From assembly GCA_002633005.1 (NCBI GenBank), contig NMRA01000030.1, positions 845,164 through 909,163 of the forward strand: a DNA stretch of 64,000 nucleotides. Direction: 5' to 3'. The notes below the pieces were generated by a model, which was not told the origin of the DNA, searched no databases, and saw nothing but the letters and a program-made list of their open reading frames with translations. Position 1 is the stretch's first letter, and every line of letters begins with the position of its first letter. Source of the stretch: Phoronis australis (Eukaryota > Phoronida > Phoronidae). The position numbers and the translations under genes were made by a program. Below, piece by piece: positions 12,529 through 26,300 of the stretch.

Positions 12529-13037
12529 CATACTAACATCGACGTGTTGATGGTTTGGGGAGTTGTGGTCAGTACGAACACTTAACTCCGGTCCTGAATC
12601 GTAGTTAACAGCTCCAGTTAACATTGCAGTTAACAGGTGGATTTATTGCGCAGCGTCGACGGTACGATGCAGTATGAACGGTTAACTTCGGTCCATTCGA
12701 AGTTATCGCCAGGTGCCACTGTTATTGTCAACAGTTACAGGGTATTGCCGTCACTATTAGCTGCTTATATTTTGCTTTAATAATAACTAATCGATTTAAA
12801 AATAAGTTTAATGTCATTTACCACATGTAAATGTTTCCAAATCGTCATATTGAAAAAATCTTAGCCTGCAGCGCTACCTTGCGATAACTTCGATGACGAC
12901 AGCATCACCAACCGTTTATTTTGATGTCCATTAACTACCGAAGCCAGTATCAACGGTCCTGTTAACTGCGCTGTTTAGGTCGACTTTGTTTACGTTGGAG
13001 CTCAGACTGGAATTAAGTCAATATGAAAGGGGCCCTC
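12529..13037 (+). mobile_element. MITE, about 510 bp, copy in + orientation
   Basis: The left end AAGGGCCTTTCATACTAACA and the right end TTGACTTAAT...-type sequence TATGAAAGGGGCCCT are inverted. Inner sequence includes several GTTAAC/AGTTAAC words. A second copy at 29695-30183 is the reverse complement of this one across most of its length, which supports a mobile element. Confidence 0.75.
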
Positions 13038-13240
13038 TATTATGTAAGTGGACCACTGGATTTATTGTCTATCAGTTTTGTGCTGGAAACTGCCAATACA
13101 CAAATATGTTATCAACACAGACTGTCAGTATAGCCAATTATCTACAAAATCATAGAAATTAACTATGTGAAAGTATTATTTTCTTGTTGATTCATTGATT
13201 TTTAACTGTATGCCAATATGTCGTTAATTGGATCATGTGA

Positions 13241-13508
13241 CCATGGGTCTGTTTCACGAAAAGTGACTAAGACTTTTCAAATCAGAAATTTAGTGTGATG
13301 CAACTGGTCAATAAATATTAGCCAAGTTCTTAGTACATTGCATTCTAGAAACAACTTATTGAAATTATGTCAGTAACTAGCAATTATGTGTGTATTCTCA
13401 TATACTTTATACTTTTGGTCAAGTTAGGTTTTTCAGTAACAGTTGTGTGGAGCGTAAGTCCAAATTTCTGACTTACATCTTAAGTTACTTTTTCCATGAC
13501 CCATATCT
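13241..13508. mobile_element. Possible foldback element
   Basis: ATGGGTCTG...AAAAGTGACT...AAG near 13241 and CTTAAGTTACTTTTTCCATG...CCAT near 13480-13508 are imperfect inverted repeats. The match is interrupted, and no second copy is seen. Confidence 0.4.
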
Positions 13509-14081
13509 CTTTAGTAATATTAACCAAATTTTGTTTCATATCAATGAAATATCAACAATGCTGTTACAGTTTTCAAAAATATTTTGTTTTATTAATATTT
13601 TTTTAAATCATAAAAGTCCTATTTTATGTTAACCCTTCATGCATAGGCTGAACATTTTTACAGTTCTGAACAGCAATTACAGAGCAGTATATAAGACATA
13701 GACTGAAAGTTTCATATGAATCCCAATCAGCCATTTTAGAGATATTACATTCGGAATTTAGCCAAATTTGAACATTGTTCTTGGGTCCTACATAACCTTA
13801 AGACTGAGTAGTGGTGATATCTTAATGAACACTCAGCTGCAGTGTTTATGTCTAGGCATAGATGACTGGATTGGGAAATAAGGCATGAAGATATTTAAAA
13901 TTTGCCATATTCACAGTTTTTGACGCATCGGTTGAGGCACTGAGTATGGTAAAACTGGTTGACTGAGTGATTATATCAATCCACATAGTCAGTGTAGGTA
14001 CCTCTATGAATACAACTGTACTATAACTTGTGACTGATTGTTATGTGTAAAACTTACACACTTTTCCTTAAAGTGTTATCC
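13509..14081. other. Nothing recognised
   Basis: AT-rich sequence with no coding or repeat signal that can be supported. Confidence 0.45.
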
Positions 14082-14290
14082 ACACTAAGAGTTACCCTAG
14101 AACAAGTTACTGAGGAGTTGCCACTGAAGTATTGTGGATGGTATGTTCTGGGCAGCTTAATAATTTATACCACTTAATGTCAAGGTAGGATAACTTGTTC
14201 TAGTGTACCTTGCCCCTGCACAAGTCATAATGTGGACCCTAAAACGGAAGTAACTAGACGTTGTGTGCTTGCTCAGTTACACACATAAGG
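14082..14290. repeat. Dispersed repeat, copy 2 of 3
   Basis: Shares TACCTTGCCCCTGCA, AAGTCATAATGTGGAC and TTGCTCAGTTACA with 11945-12045. It opens with AGTTACCCTAGAACAAGTTA and carries the partly inverse GGATAACTTGTTCTAG at about 14188, suggesting inverted internal structure. Confidence 0.6.
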
Positions 14291-15671
14291 GTGTTTAATC
14301 ATTTTTGTGCCATAGTTATTGCATGGTGTAGGGTGTGAAGTATGGTTGCTTTGGCTGAACGTAGGCAAGTTGTTCTCTTCATGTGTTTTGAGTAGCTCTA
14401 GTGCACCCCTGTGCATTCTTTAGTACCTCATGTAACCAGCTGCTTGGTCTGATGTGTGGGAATGATCTTCAGTTAGTGATTAGAGTACAGTGGTGGTTCG
14501 CTAAACCTGGCTTGGTTTCCAGAAATCACACAATTAAATTAATCTATGTGCTTTGGTAAGTAAAATCTAGCATGTTGAGGTGTTGCTAAGATCACACAAG
14601 GTTGCTATGATTCCTCTAGGACGCAGCACTGTTAGACCCTTGGGTCAGGTCTTTAGCTACTTAGATCAGTTTTAACTATATATTAAAACAAAAGTGGTTC
14701 CAGGTGATCAATGCTATTGGCCCACATGAACAGCCTCCGCATTTCAGTGGTAGGTGTACCAGGCCACCTGCATTTGTTATGAGATCAGGGTGTACATAAT
14801 CACAAATGTGATAGTAGGTGGTTCAGTTAGACTGGTATATTGAGGTGTAGCAGAGATCATGCAATATGACACTTAAAGGGACACTAAACGCCGTCTTGAT
14901 GATTTAAACCATCATTTTGACACCTGCTGACGCATCCATTGTCGACAATCTTTAAAGACAAAATCAGAAATTAGCTAAAGACTCATATGCTTTCTATGTC
15001 ATGGATTGGATATTATGGTTCTTAGTAGGTGGTATTTCCCCCACAGTTGCTGTGCAATTCGTTAAAAGCGTAGGTCACGCTTTCCCTTTTAGCAGACTTT
15101 GAAATGAGTTTTCAAATTTTCTTCCAAACCTTTGAGGGTTGTTGAGGGTTAACAGAGCATTATTTTGTTTCAGAGAATTGGATGGGAACATCATTCTCTC
15201 TATCTGTTAATAGACCAAAACCAGCTTTGGTATCCTTTTACAATGAAGGTCAAGTTGTCACTAGGCTCTGGGGAGTTAGCTCCTAAGGGTACAGTATCAA
15301 AATGATTACCCTTGAAAAGGATTTGATAACTGTGCAAGAATGCTGAATTATTGGAGAAAACACTTGTTGAATAGTACATAAGCCAAATTTTTTATATATA
15401 CATTTATTGGCAATGAGAAAACCATTACAATACCACAAAAAGACAAAGAACACCATAGACACGCGCGCACACACGCACGCACGCACACACACGCATACCC
15501 CATAACTAATCTTCTTGACTACTGAGAAAAACCATTTCAAAGTTACACCATCTTTTTTGTATAACTTCTAAATTCAAATCCTTACGAGCATTATTCTTTT
15601 CACTCATATAATGTTCTTTGATGAAGTTAAAAAATCTACTTAGAAGTAATCTTTTTGATCCGAACTTTTGG
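14291..15671. other. No gene seen; short CA/CG microsatellite
   Basis: 15459-15495 is a dinucleotide tract (ACGCGCGCACACACGCACGC and following). 14878-14893 has AAGGGACACTAAACG, a word often seen at repeat ends, but no partner was found. The remainder is uncharacterised. Confidence 0.5.
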
Positions 15672-17340
15672 GTATATTTATTTATTTATTTAAAATGAGG
15701 GTGGCCTCTTCAGTGATAGCACTGCTTTCCAAGAGGGCCCTCAACAAGAAAAACAGTAATATAATACAATGAAGTAATTAAACAACAATGAAATATACAT
15801 AACAAAGATACAATTAAAGCAGGTTGAGAATTAAGACATTAACTAAATGACGAATAATGGTAAAAATTTAACTAAGACAGATGAAATAAATTAAGAGATG
15901 ACTCTAGACAGTGAGAGTATTTACGACAATGAAAAAATGACATGATTAAGACAGGCAGGGTATAAAATGTTAGGTAAATTACAGCCACTTTTTAGTATTT
16001 ACTTTAAAGGTAGTGATTGAATTGGACCGTTTAATTTCTGGGCTAAGAGAATTCCATATTATAGCAGCTGCATAGATAAAAGATCTCTTGCCCGTCTCGG
16101 TTTTAATTTTTTTAGAAGAAACATTGCCAGCAACAGAAGAACGTGTAGAATATACAGCGTGACTGCTATTGAATTTACTGCTGAGATATGCTGGAGCCAA
16201 GCCATTGATACATCTGTACATACAACAGGCAGAAATATATTTATTTGTTTGTCTTACTTTCATAAATCCCAGCTTGGGATATAAGTCGGCAACCCTAGTG
16301 TCCCCAATTCTAGTACCCAGGATAGCCCTGGCGGCTCTAATTTGGATTACTTGGACTTTGCTGACAAGTGTGTCACTAGTGTGCCCCCAAACCGGTAAAT
16401 AATAATCAATATGAGGCTGAATAATAGAATGGTAAAGGGTCTTAAGAGTATTGACATTAAGAAATTTGCCTAGACGTTTAAGTACACCGATTTTCTTTGA
16501 TAATTTCTTTTTGATATGATCTATGTGCATATTAAATTTAAGATTGGGATCTAAAATAAGGCCCAAGTACTTAAACTTGTCAACATTCTCGATGGGAGAA
16601 CCGTTGATGGAAAGGGATAGTTTTTGTTGTTTTAATTTCTGGTGGGTTCCAAACAGCATCGACTTGGTTTTACTTATGTTAAGAGTGAGTTTATTTTGAA
16701 TCAGCCAGTCATGGATAAGGGCTAGCTCATCGTTGAGAGAAGTTTCGAGTTCTTTTACTGATCCAGCTGTGGACATAATTGCAGTGTCATCAGCGTATAA
16801 AACTGGGACAATGTTGTGGAGGACTGTAGGGAGGTCGTTAACAAAAATAGTGAATAATAGAGGGCCCAAAATGGAACCCTGAGGTACCCCTGTGATTACG
16901 GTTGAGTAGTCAGAAAGTATACCACTGTATTTGGTGGCCTGTTTACGGTCGTATAAGTAGTTTCTAAACCAAAGAAGTTCGTTATCATTAACTCCATAAG
17001 ACTCTAGTTTCTGCAATAGGATACCATGGTCCACAGTGTCAAAGGCTTTCTTAAGGTCAACAAAGACAGCACCAGTAAGCCTCCCCTGATCCATATCATT
17101 AAAGATAAACTCAGTAGCATGAATGTTTGTAGTAAGAATGGAATGCAAGGGGCAGAAACCAGACTGTGCTGCCGAGAGAAGGGAATTTTGCTCCAGGAAC
17201 TGGTGAAGCTGCTTTTGAACACACCTTTCAAGAATTTTGGAATTTTGCAGGGAGGACCGATATTGGTCTATAATTTTTGCAACTTGACTTTACACCATCT
17301 TTAAAAACAGGAGTAACAACTGCCATCTTGTATAAATAAA
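15672..17340 (-). mobile_element. 5'-truncated non-LTR retrotransposon (L2/CR1-like)
   Basis: On the - strand: degraded start of the reverse transcriptase near 17340, long RT ORF to 15979, then about 300 bp of 3' UTR ending in a (TAAA)n-type tail (the TTTATTTATT run at 15674-15691). The endonuclease domain is absent, as expected from 5' truncation during target-primed insertion. The 3' UTR words CACTGCTTTCC and GGGCCCTCA recur at 8228-8260, marking a second copy. Confidence 0.88.
15979..17148 (-). pseudogene. LINE reverse transcriptase, long ORF, 5' end frameshifted
   Basis: 389 codons from the first Met. RT motifs in order: VDLKKAFDTVDHGILLQKLE (motif A, catalytic Asp), GVPQGSILGPLLFTIFVNDL (motif B), VLYADDTAIM (motif C, YADD), KTKSMLFG, KYLGLILDPNLKF, then the C-terminal region with CCMYRCINGLAPAYLSSKF and a final KKWL. 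The frame stays open upstream to about 17235 (ILERCVQKQLHQFLEQNSLL). There the earlier RT segment (KMAVVTPVFKDG, NYRPISVLPAKFQNS) continues in another frame, so one base has been lost or gained near 17235. Without the endonuclease domain it is not autonomous. It lies antisense to the RGS gene direction. Confidence 0.9.
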
Positions 17341-17819
17341 CTTTACCCAATAATAGAACAATTTTTTAAAATTTTCTTTTTTATCCAAAAAGCCAAAAAT
17401 AACGTTGCAGGAGAGAATGCCGACACACTGGGGATTTGCGTTACTGCCCAACATGTCTCTAGTTGATCACACACACTATTCTCTTTCAGTAGTGTGCCAC
17501 ACTGTTCTGCACACTCTGATGATGCATACCTTATATTAACATGGATTTTACTAGGCAGCAATTTACAATAGATAACAAGTGGTTTTGGATCTCAGATGTT
17601 CAGCACAACTTATTTATTTCTAAAATGCCTTTTCCATTATATGTCAGTGTCTTCAGTGCTTGGTGGAGCATCAGTCAGTGAGAAAACTTAATTCCCAAGT
17701 TGAAATTATATTACGTTCACCTGGTGGAAGACTTTCCGAAAAAAATTATTCTATTGGGGATAGTTACTAAAATTTGAAACATGGAAATTCAAACCAAAGT
17801 TAAATTTCCTTGACGATAA
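17341..17819. other. Nothing recognised
   Basis: Non-coding sequence between two mobile elements; no structure seen. Confidence 0.45.
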
Positions 17820-18060
17820 AGCTCTTTGAAAAGTTCTACGTGTTCCGAGTACGTGTGTCATGTGGGACTTTGATCATGAGGTAAGATTAACCGCCCAGGG
17901 CGGTTGTCTGTCGTAATAAGCTCCCATGTTGAGTTAACCGCCCACCCATGATTTTTGGAAATTTCATGTTTAACCGCCCATGTCTGGTTAACTGCCCACC
18001 CCCGAATTTTTGGGTTTGCCAATTTAACGGCCCAGGGCATTAACCCAAACGTTTACAGTG
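17820..18060 (-). mobile_element. Terminal fragment of the 42123-44178 transposon family
   Basis: Reverse complement of 42123-42360: it ends with the terminal repeat (CCCAAACGTTTACAGTG), carries the same series of AACCGCCC words and the same AGCTCTTTGAAAAG end. Homology stops at 17820, so the copy is truncated to one end. Confidence 0.8.
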
Positions 18061-18322
18061 TTTTCATATGGAATATTTGTGTGGCAACCTCTTTCCATGA
18101 GTAATGAATGATTTGATCATCGCAATCTAGTCTGAGAGTGGGATACTATTTCTAAATAATTCTCTAGACACTACATTATTTTAAACCTCACATAGTAAGG
18201 CAGTTTTGCATTACATTTGATGTCAGATTGCCAGCCTTGCAAATAACAGCCACTGATGACTATCAAGAAATACGCTTGGTACACCACACCCTGATTAATC
18301 CGTGACAGAGACAGAAGTTACC

Positions 18323-18637
18323 TTACAAAACTTGCCCAATTATAAGATCTTCCGATAAGGTCTCACTGAAAAAGCATATCATATGCTGCCTTGACCCTAC
18401 GATTACTAGGCATCTCCAGTATTTTGAACCAGTATTTTGAACCAGTATTTTATACAGGGATACAAAATATTTAGTAAACAATGAGAATCGCCCACATTCT
18501 CCCATAACTGCCAAGTTAGAACAACAACTGCCTACTGCTAAAATGCATTTACAAAACTTGATATGTACAATTTCCAATTGTTCATATTCCTTAAAGCCCC
18601 ATATCTCAGCACCATAACGCAAAGAGGAGTAAACCAT
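18323..18637 (-). pseudogene. LINE reverse transcriptase C-terminal fragment (second family)
   Basis: The - strand reading LRYGAEIWGFKEYEQLEIVH, then KFCKCILAV, matches the conserved YGSEIWG...IE..H.KFCK.IL region after the RT domain of many invertebrate LINEs. The rest is degraded. A 13-bp word (AGTATTTTGAACC) occurs three times at 18420-18447 and probably arose by slippage. This sequence is not continuous with the 15.7-17.3 kb element. Confidence 0.7.
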
Positions 18638-19096
18638 TTCATGGAACAGGTGAAAGGTTATTGGCGGCAGTAGATTACAACATCTTCACTTTGATTTACA
18701 AATGCAGAGGCAGCTTTATTTTTATAACATAACATAAACGTGTTTGATGTACAGAATAGTAATCATTTGGTACTATAGGGTCCTTTTATGACATATGTTT
18801 CTTGCACCAAACAAGTGAGTAGCAATTTGCAGTTTGTATGAGTGCAATGTGTTGCTCCAGGAAGTGTGTCTAGAGTCTCTCATTGATAACAGTTGAATCC
18901 ATCACACCCTTGGGAGGCTCTCCCATTCGGTACACCCAAAAGAATTCAGACAAAATGACCCAAAATTTCCAGTTATGACAACTGGCCAGAAGCTAAATTC
19001 GTTATCAGTCTACGGAATTAACAAGAACTTAGTAAGGTGGCCAAGTCAGTTTGTAGTCATAATTGTGCTGCCCTAATAGTCATTACCAGTGATTTT
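18638..19096. other. Nothing recognised
   Basis: Non-coding; no array, palindrome or ORF that can be supported. Confidence 0.45.
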
Positions 19097-20046
19097 TATG
19101 CACCCACATATTTATATGTGGGTGCATATTACAGTCATCTTTGTCTGAGCGTCTGGCGTCCAAAGCTGTATTCCCCTCACAGGATCTTGATGAGATTTGG
19201 CAGGTGTGTTTCTATGACGACAATTTTTGGACTGATCCAACTACAGCTATGCACCTTAGTGGCAATTTTATTTTGTTTTATGATTGCCTTTGTATCTAGT
19301 GGTCTACAGCTGTATCTCCTTAACCTTTTTTGGGTCCTCTTGATGAAATTTGGCAGACATGTTCCTATGGAGCTGACAACTTTATATGACATGTTTCAGA
19401 CATATTCGACTGCCGCTGTGCCCCCTAGTGACAGTTTTGGTTGTTTACATTTGCCTCTGTATTTTCGGAGTTCATTGGTGGATTTTTGTGAAATTTAGCT
19501 AATAGGTTTCTATTAAGGAGGTGACCGTAGTCGTTCATTTTCGTGTGGATTTGATGTATTTTTGTATCACCTAGTGGCTATTTCTATCTAATTTTTCGAG
19601 TGCCTTTTTGTTCCTGATGAGAAGACGTTGACTTGTGGTCAGATTTTCTAACTGTGACGCTTCCTGGTGGCGATTTTTGTCTTTTTTCTTTCTCACCTGT
19701 AGCTTCCTACTCCTTTTAAGGATGTTTGTGAAATTATAAACGTGACTACGGCCTCCTAAGACTTGGATGGTTCTGACTATCACTGTACCCCCTTGTGATA
19801 ATTTTAGTTTTTACGTTTGCATATGTATCTTCAGTGGCCTCTGGCAGTTTTTATTGAAATGTAGTAAACAAGTTTCTGTTATGGTGGTGATAGCATTTAT
19901 CCATTTTGGAATGGATTTGACGTATTCTGCCTCACTTAGTGTTCATTTTTGTCACTTATAAACATATTTCTATGCTCTGAGTGCTGTTAGCAGAATCACT
20001 GAGAATTATTTGTCATGACAGAGGAACAGCATTTAGACTGATTAAC
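19097..20046 (+). mobile_element. CTAGTGGC-module element, copy A (diverged, 3' end missing)
   Basis: Opens with a perfect 15-bp-arm palindrome at 19097-19128 (TATGCACCCACATAT, TT, mirror arm), followed by the family's GTCTGGCGTCC and CTGTATTCCCC words. Modules continue at about 19250, 19421 (GCCCCCTAGTGACAG) and 19572 (ATCACCTAGTGGC). The 3' hairpin seen in copies B and C is not found. The region runs into a 26-bp minisatellite. Confidence 0.8.
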
Positions 20047-20335
20047 TTTTGTCCTGTTACTGGGTATTTTGTCCTGTCATATCAACTGGGTATTTTGTCT
20101 TCTCATATCAACTGGGTATTTTGTTCTCTCATATCAACTGGGTATTTTTTCCTCTCATATCAACTGGGTGTTTGTCCTCTCATTTCAATTGAGTATTTTG
20201 TCCTGTCATATCAAAACTACATTTTGTCCTCATGTATCTAGTGGATATTTTGTCCTTAAGTGTCAAGTCGGAATTTTGTCCTTCTTGTCAAGTGGATATT
20301 TTGGCCTCTTCTACAGGACTAGACCTATTTTTTCA
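20047..20335. repeat. 26-bp minisatellite, about 10 units
   Basis: Unit TTTTGTCCTGTCATATCAAC plus TGGGTA, increasingly diverged toward the right end. It produces overlapping spurious Leu/Ser/Tyr-rich ORFs in two frames. Confidence 0.9.
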
Positions 20336-23300
20336 GTAGTGTTTTAATGCCATTGTAAGCTTGTCTGCAAGTTGCTGACTGGCCTTTTTGTGAATGGTAT
20401 GAGCAAAGACCTTCAATCTAGACATGGGGATGGTAGTAGTATGTAAATCTCATGTTAGCATGTTGTGTTATTGATGTCTGTAAATGGATGTCTCTCGTCA
20501 GAACAATCTGAAAAACGATTCCTGTTACTGGTAGTTGCGTTTGTACCGATCAATAAATAGTAGCCATCAATATAGTCAGATCAGTAACTAATTGTATCCA
20601 GAAAGAGTTAACACCTTATTACAAACTATTGTTGCAGAACCAGAGGTAGTACACTTAAGTGGCCTAAAATTCTGTGAGCCAATGTTGGGGAAGATAATTT
20701 ATTGCTAATGCTTTTGATCGTCTGCACGCTAGTTTTTGAAGGATCAATTATCATAATTTCTCGCAGTGTAAAATCGTTATTACTGCTGTCAGTAAGCAAC
20801 AAAATGAAACCAGTTTGTATCTAATTGTGGTAAGAAACTCGGGGAACGAAAGACAAGATGATCGTCAGAGGATTAGGGAGTCCCATCATTAGATGTTTTG
20901 GCCTTGTATTTTATGTCTTAAATATATTATATTATATTTGTCTATGCTTTTTGCCCATATTTCTTACCCTAAATTTCCCTATTTTTACTTTTAATGGCTA
21001 TGTTCAGTTAAATGTCCATCTCCATCCAATTTGTACAAAACAAAATTTCTGTTCCTTGAAACAGTCTGGCTTGGCACTCAAGTGTCATCATGCAATGAAT
21101 TTGAAGGGGAATTAGGTTCTACAACTGTGACAGTGCCAAGCACTGATCAGTCTTTGCCTCACTTTTTGACAAACAGATGATGGTCACTCATTTGACAGGT
21201 CATTAGTTTATGTAACTAGTTTATGAGATAAAACATCAAGAAAATATTTTCACTGTCAGGAAGTTTTGGAGTATTTAAAGACAGCACAGAGAGGAAAATC
21301 GCAGAAATTTTGCTCTCTGTTACAAGATCAACGTCTCGCTTAAGATCACTTTTTTCATTGAAGGAAATTAATTGGCTTGCAGGCTTAGTTACCATTTGTA
21401 CTAAAAATGACATGCTTTGGTAACGCTCTCTGAACCTCTTGCTAAAAATCAGGCCAGTGATGGAGCAGGACCACCCTTTTGTGCTGCATGTTGCTGTTGG
21501 TTACCTAAGTATCTGGTCTTGTCCTTAACTCCACTGCATGTTATTGTTGGTTATGCAAGTTTCTGCTGGTGTCCTTAATCCCATGATTTCAATCCAAGTA
21601 AATATTCTGCCACAGTGAAGTTATTACCCCCTATCAAATCACCTTTCAAATCAGAATTAACTGCCTTGCTGCTGTTGGTAATGTTACTTGGCCCATTGTG
21701 AGTAAATGGTTTGGTATGGTGTGAAAGCAGTTTCAGTCTATGTGTCTTTAAAGTCATAACAAACTTTTTCTCAGTTTTGTTGGACTCCTCAAGTCAGTCT
21801 CTACTATGTATACAATTGAAATCAAACTTGTTTCATTGTATCTAACAAGTGGTTTAACTAATTAGTATGTCATAAATGGTATCTGATTTATGATAAGTTA
21901 TTTTTGTTCTGCTGGATGGTGGTTATGTGCCATCATGTATGTTTATCCATAAGCTTACCATCCTACAATTTTATCTGGTATCTTAGGTCTAAGTCTGCAG
22001 TCTGATCAAAAGTTTGTCGATAAACAATGACAGTACTTGTTATGGTGGCAGCTCACCATTCATTTGAAATATTCTCAGAGGATGTTCTTGCTGTTCAAAC
22101 AACCAGTGTATGTTGGTTAAGTTGAGTGATGTGAAATGGCTGGCTCACCTGGTCAATGAAGGTCATTTGTGTTTAGTAAATCTAACCCAGCGCTATCTCA
22201 CTTTAATTTCCTGTGCCTAATTCGAATGGCAACACTGGCTCTGCTAACTGGAAATGAAAACCCTATTGATTTTCTCTTTATTCATGTCTCTAAAAAAGAC
22301 TCGCATTTTTGTGATGTGGAGAGATTTGTTTCCTGTGCTATACTGCATGGCGTTGCAAGGTGCTTTGTTTCTTAAATCATTTTTGTGTCTTAAAAATCAA
22401 AACATAAAGAAGCATGGACAGTGAGTGTCACCAGGGGATGGTCAGTGTCACCAGGGTATGGTCACTGTCATTAGGGGATATTGCTGTTGGGGTCAGTTCT
22501 TGGTTAATTATATGTTAAGCAATTAAAATTGTTATGTTTGGTCACAAATATCAGTTTGACATTCTTGAAAAAGTTGCGCACAGTAAGCTTGTATAGGTGT
22601 ATAGTGGGTGTATAGGTGTTCCTGTTGATCTACTTGTACAGTGACAACTTACAACGCGAGTTGACGCTTCAGCATATAAAGGTATTTTTTTATTTTCAAC
22701 CCCAGAACTCAGTGCATACTCACACAGTTGTGATAACCCCTGGCTATTTGTTCTTCTTGTGTTTTTTCACAATCTTTCCCCTGTTACCTTTCACTGGCAC
22801 AAAAACAACATCAGCAGTTGGTGGGACAAGAACTGACAGAGACACTTGGGACTAGTCGGTTGGAGGCATTTTTCCCCTTTTGACATGTCCCACATTTTCA
22901 TTTTTGGAATTTTGGCAACCATGTAATTACAATAAAAATCAGTGTTTTTGACATTGAAAATTGATTGTAATTAATCAAATTTTGGTGAATATTTAAGGGA
23001 GGTAGAGACACTGTTTGTTTTTCCATTTTCCTCGTTAAAATGTGTAAACTTTAATTTGTCATCTTAAACATGACCCACAACTTCAGAAAAAGCAAAGAAA
23101 ATTGTTTTTAAGAGATTAGTTTTTTAATAAAAAACATTTAAATATTCCCAAGAAGCTCATTTTTTCTTGATGGCTTTTCCAAAAAAATGCTGTCGCAAAT
23201 TTCAAAATCTTCCAATAGTCTTATTCAAGTCACCAAAACACAATTATGACCATAAAGCCATCATCACAAACTGTTTTTTGAGATTTGGCATATACACAAC

Positions 23301-26300
23301 ATTCAGTCAAATTCCAACTTCATATCAAAATGACTTAAGTTAAAATCAATTTAAATAAAATCCCTGGCATGGATTTGAAGTTCATTTGTGTTAGATTTCA
23401 ATTTTTTATTTCTTAAAAAATGATTAAAAGCTGAGAAATAAACTTGAGCATAATGCCACTACTGTGAAATAATGAACTGAGGTAAACTTGTTAAAGCTTT
23501 GTAGTTCTCATTCGCTACTTTTGATCAACCTTCACTTAAAATCTGTGCATATAATGCTCCATTTTTTCTGAACATGGTAAAAAGACACTAGAGGGTATTT
23601 TCTATTGCAAAATGACCAACTTCTCAGTTGGTGTATTGAAACATTTGAGCTTTTTTTCTTGAAATGTGAGGGCTTCTCAGACCCAAGTCCAATGTGTCTG
23701 CTTGGTCTGTTATGCATTTTGACAAAGGAGCTTTGTGTGGTGGTGTTATAATTGGCCAATTTGTTGTCTAAGCTCCCAAATACCTGCAGTGAGCTACCAT
23801 TCAAGCCTGTTGAGCAGACCTATAGGGAAAGGAATTTTCAGAGATTCGGTTAAAATGACAACTATGTACTTTTCAAGTCAATTTCATTTTGTCAAAAAAC
23901 ATGTAAATGAATAATCACAATATAAAAATTCAAAAACTGTTAAAAATCCAAAATTCAGTTATATACACACTGATTTAAGTCAGTATTTATGTCCATGTAC
24001 AAAATTCCTTTTTTATGAAGACTGTCCAAAAGTTATTGGCTTTGATTTGCACAGCACCTTTTTTACAAGTTAAACATGGGAATGTGAAAAAATATTAATG
24101 CGCTGTTTTGGAAAGTGCTTAGTGACGCCATTTCTGTCATTGGATGTTTTTGTATTTTTGGTTGCTATGAGTGTTGAGAGGCTCCATCAAGTGGTCCCTC
24201 TGTTCCGTCTTGGGTGCCTGGTAGTACAAGTCAGGACCTGAGTGTTGCAAACAACTAATCTTGACAACTGCTATGCACTATCCTTGTTCTCGTAGTCCTT
24301 CCATCACGTTTGGCCCCCTAGGCTCTTGTTTGAGTGCTTCGGGGATGACATGTGGGTGACAGCTTGACTCCTTGGCAGGTATGTTCTAGGGAAAAGACAG
24401 GGCACCTTTATTTTTTTCTTACACATGCATGCCGGGTACTGACCAGTAAGGGTAAGCCTATTCTAATCTATTTTGATTCATGATTTGTTGTAAAAATGAC
24501 GTCACACAACTTAGCATCAAAGGCTGGCAATAGTGCAAATTTCTGTTACTTTTGATAGCATTTTGATGTCACTGGGTAACACCTTTATGAGGTCACAGGG
24601 TAACAGTAACACCTTTATGAGGTTCACTCTATCTGTATGCTCACTGATGTTAATCCCGGGTTTAAGGAGCCAACTGCTTCTGCAACACTCACTGGCGGGG
24701 AGATTAGGCAAAAAACATAGTGCTAGTCATTTTGAGAGCTGCGTTCATTGACTAAGGAAAAAACGCCCCATCAAATTCAACCTAGATTTCATGTTTTTCT
24801 TGAAGCTAGGGAAAGCAAAGTTTGAGAGGCTATGATTTGCTGAGTGATGGGTAAAAGAAAAACAAATACCACATCATTTTGCTAGTCTCAAGTGCAGTGA
24901 TCTTCTTTTTTGAAAACGTGAGCAACAAAAAATACCTCACCCCCGAGTCACCGACTCAAGTTATCGAAAAACAGTACAACTTCTTTGTCCTTTCAAGGAT
25001 TTGCAAGTGGTATTTTTATACTTTTTGTTTCAGTAGTGAGGATTGGGTGTGCATACGTTAACTGTATCCCTGCCACAGAGACCATGTCCCTCCCGTTTGT
25101 GGTAGTAGATGGATGTACACATAATGACAAGAAAGGAATCCTACTTTATCAACAATGAACTGCTCCTTCAAACTGCAATACTAACTTGTGTCTGGGATTG
25201 TATCAACAGGGAGACCACGAAAGATGTGTAAAAATAGACTAGGAAGATTTATGAATGTTTCCAAAAGCTCTCCTTTAATTGACCTATCGCCAGGAGGACC
25301 TGACATTTTGGGCCTCCCTATTGTGCTTCACATCAGATTAGGTAACTAGGGTTAGAGTTCAAACACTAGTTTGATTCTTTACCCTAGTGTAGTTGTTACA
25401 GGGGCATGATCGAAAGCCCATGTTATAAGTAGGCTATGGCTACCTGGGAATTGCCACTCAAGGTGATGAGAAAGCACTGATGCATGATGGTAGCTCTGGT
25501 AACTGACCAAATCATGACCATCCTAGGTCATGCAGTGTTTAAATATACCTCCCGTAGCGCACCCTGTTGGTTGATCTACAGTGGTAGCGAGGTGAATATT
25601 TCGGGGAGCATGTGTGCTAAAGTTTAAGGCAACACCCTGGTGTCTCCCTCTTAAGTTCCAAATGTTTGTATCAATTGAGATGGTTGCAGTTGACATAAAT
25701 TTTTCTTACGATGGACAGTTCACTCTTCAGGAAGACACTGAGTGAATTTTGTGAATTAGCTGCTGTATTTGGTGCATAATGAATATGAGCTCATGTGAGA
25801 TGTGTCTTTGAAGTGTACTTTCTTACCCATCTTCTTATTAGTTGATTCAACTAATATTCTCCTGATACTTTCCATGATAGTATCACATTTTACCATGTTG
25901 TTATCGGTTCATACCATAGGTATGTTAAACCACAGACAACTGTGTGTATGTGGTATTACTCTTACTTTTACTGCGATACTCCTGTGAATGGATTTTCTTG
26001 GCTGCTTTTTAATATCACTGTAACTTTACTCAACATGCATGGCAATGCAAAGTATACTGGATACCAATCTGGACAGCAAAATGAAGAGAGAATGAGACTT
26101 GTCCCCTCTTTACAGCTATAGCTCAAGTACACATTATGAGCAGGCAATTCTTGACAATTTGAAATTTTATTTCAGTCAGGGCCTGATGAGCAGCTGAGAT
26201 CTCCACAGTTGTCACCAGAGGTCACCAGTCACTGGGGCTGAATGCTTTCCTGGGAATTTGTAAATTGTCGTCTGCTTGTCTCTGCTGTATTTGTCCATGT

